A DNA stretch of 43,299 nucleotides from Sphaerochaeta sp. (lineage in GTDB: Bacteria > Spirochaetota > Spirochaetia > Sphaerochaetales > Sphaerochaetaceae). Below, piece by piece: positions 42,323 through 43,299 of the stretch. The stretch lies in the NCBI GenBank assembly GCA_018399495.1, contig JAGYOG010000022.1:1-43299 (forward strand), written 5' to 3'. The stretch's first letter is position 1. Each line of letters begins with the position of its first letter. Under the pieces are notes generated by a model. The model worked only from the letters and a program-made list of their open reading frames with translations. It had not been told where the DNA came from and did not search any database. The position numbers and the translations under genes were made by a program.

Positions 42323-43227
42323 GTGATAATGAGAGAGAGGATGGTAAAGCTGGCGATGCTTGCCAAGACTGAGAGTGAAGAGGTGAAGGAAGCAAGCCTC
42401 TTCTGATCAGTCAGCTTCTCAAGAAAAGCCACTGAAATGGTAGCACTTGGGCTAAATACGACGAAGGCAAGGGTTGTCTTGATGATTTGGTTGAAATCGG
42501 TATGTACGATGAAAAACCAGGCCATTAGGATACCCAGTCCATAACGTATGGTAAGCAACCCCAGCGTATATTTGATCCAACTCTTTTCAAAATGGATATC
42601 AAGCATAATCCCGATCATCAACATAGCGATGATCGGGTTTGCTTTTCCTATGGCCACCATCCAGTCTTGAAGAAAGAGAGGTAACCTGATGTGGGCGAAG
42701 GAGAGCGTAATCATGACCAAATAGGTAATGAATGGGACACTGGTGAAGAGTTTCTTCAACAGGTCGGTAGTCTCAGGACGTTTTCCCTGTGCAACAGAAC
42801 TGGCCAGAGAGTAGGTCAATCCTGTGGTCATCAGTGCATTTCCTAGGTCAAACAAAGAAGCAGCTACCAAAGCCTGGGCACCGAAGAGGGATTGAATGAA
42901 GGGGAAAGAGAAGTTTCCTACGTTGTAGGTTGATCCACCTAAAAGGGCGTATGCCTTGAGGGAATTGCTTTGCTTACACATAAAAAGGTAGGAGAGGGAG
43001 GCAAGGAGGATGTTTGCACCAATGCCATAGACTACCAGTACCAACAGAGAGTAGTCCATCGTGAATGTATTGAAGCTCGCCACGATAGCTGCCGGGAGCG
43101 TGATGTTCAAACTGATACTGGACAGAGTGCTCCCTTCCTTCTCTGTAAACAGGCCGATCCGTTTCAGGATTTGGGCCAGGATTATGATAAAAAGAAAGAG
43201 AGCAACCTGTGTAAGGGATTGCGTCAT
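42319..43227 (-). CDS. AEC (auxin efflux carrier) family transporter
   Basis: The 302-residue inner-membrane protein has about ten hydrophobic helices in two inverted five-helix halves, as in the AEC/BART superfamily. Family-like stretches are [18 protein letters not shown] near the N-terminus, [21 protein letters not shown] near 95 (shown in part as [12 protein letters not shown]), and the C-terminal [20 protein letters not shown] proteins in bacteria move organic acids such as malate or malonate. The substrate here is unknown. It is convergent with xylA and may not belong to the xylose operon. Confidence 0.85.
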   Translation of the reverse strand: MTQSLTQVALFLFIIILAQILKRIGLFTEKEGSTLSSISLNITLPAAIVASFNTFTMDYSLLVLVVYGIGANILLASLSYLFMCKQSNSLKAYALLGGSTYNVGNFSFPFIQSLFGAQALVAASLFDLGNALMTTGLTYSLASSVAQGKRPETTDLLKKLFTSVPFITYLVMITLSFAHIRLPLFLQDWMVAIGKANPIIAMLMIGIMLDIHFEKSWIKYTLGLLTIRYGLGILMAWFFIVHTDFNQIIKTTLAFVVFSPSATISVAFLEKLTDQKRLASFTSSLSVLASIASFTILSLIIT

Positions 43228-43299
43228 GGAGTGTATCCTACTGTCTCACCGTGTTTGATACAAGCAATACTAGAGAAGATCTTCATGGAGGAAGGCGAT

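Noticed and set aside
1..43299. CRISPR array, prophage, integrase-att structure or toxin-antitoxin pair
   Set aside because: No regularly spaced direct repeats, phage structural genes, integrase or recognisable toxin-antitoxin pair were found; the mobile DNA consists of insertion-sequence remnants only.

Overview
The window looks like a chromosomal segment of a free-living or gut-associated anaerobic spirochaete, most like Sphaerochaeta. This is inferred from gene content only: a FadL/PorV-like outer-membrane barrel, moderate GC, a D-xylose module, NhaC and a salvage-type cobamide cluster. No rRNA is present to confirm it. Genes are tightly packed, often with overlapping stops and starts, and four convergent pairs overlap at their 3' ends.

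Layout. 1-9.4 kb holds housekeeping and transport genes: an outer-membrane protein, an NhaC-type antiporter, mannose-6-phosphate isomerase, a CyuA-type L-cysteine desulfidase with a DEDDh exonuclease, a PAP2 phosphatase, tRNA-Asp, MnmA and NagB. 9.4-11.4 kb is damaged: a small barrel protein has a frameshift exactly at its start, and a DUF362/ferredoxin gene has a C-terminal third broken by about five frameshifts. 11.4-16 kb holds GlpQ-like phosphodiesterase, a TrmJ-like methyltransferase, an AI-2E family permease, a MutY-like glycosylase lacking the Fe-S cluster, and a YdcZ-type transporter. 16.1-20.2 kb is a translationally coupled cobamide salvage and remodelling run, cobT-cbiR-cobU-cobS, followed closely by thrH and a small membrane protein.

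20.6-27.7 kb carries a DksA/TraR zinc-finger protein, an MBL-fold hydrolase, a stand-alone DbpA-type RNA-binding protein, a coiled-coil protein coupled to MltG, an sdpRI pair with a clear promoter and a near-perfect palindromic operator, and ilvA. tRNA-Leu(CAA) and a patatin-plus-barrel protein follow.

30.0-31.9 kb is a decayed IS110-family element with 15-bp inverted repeats at its edges and highly structured non-coding ends, which are candidate bridge-RNA regions. It sits exactly between two convergent genes. 31.9-35.2 kb has a TPR protein, QueH and cardiolipin synthase. 35.2-38.6 kb is an insertion-sequence graveyard: a truncated ribokinase, an IS1634/IS4-like remnant, and an IS3-family element with an A9 frameshift site and a fused, foreign OrfB tail. 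38.6-43.2 kb is the xylose module (divergent AraC regulator, xylB, xylA) ending with a convergent AEC transporter.

No complete new defence or mobile system is visible. The most informative signals are the IS110 ends, the cobamide remodelling cluster, the sdpRI control region and the clustered gene decay.
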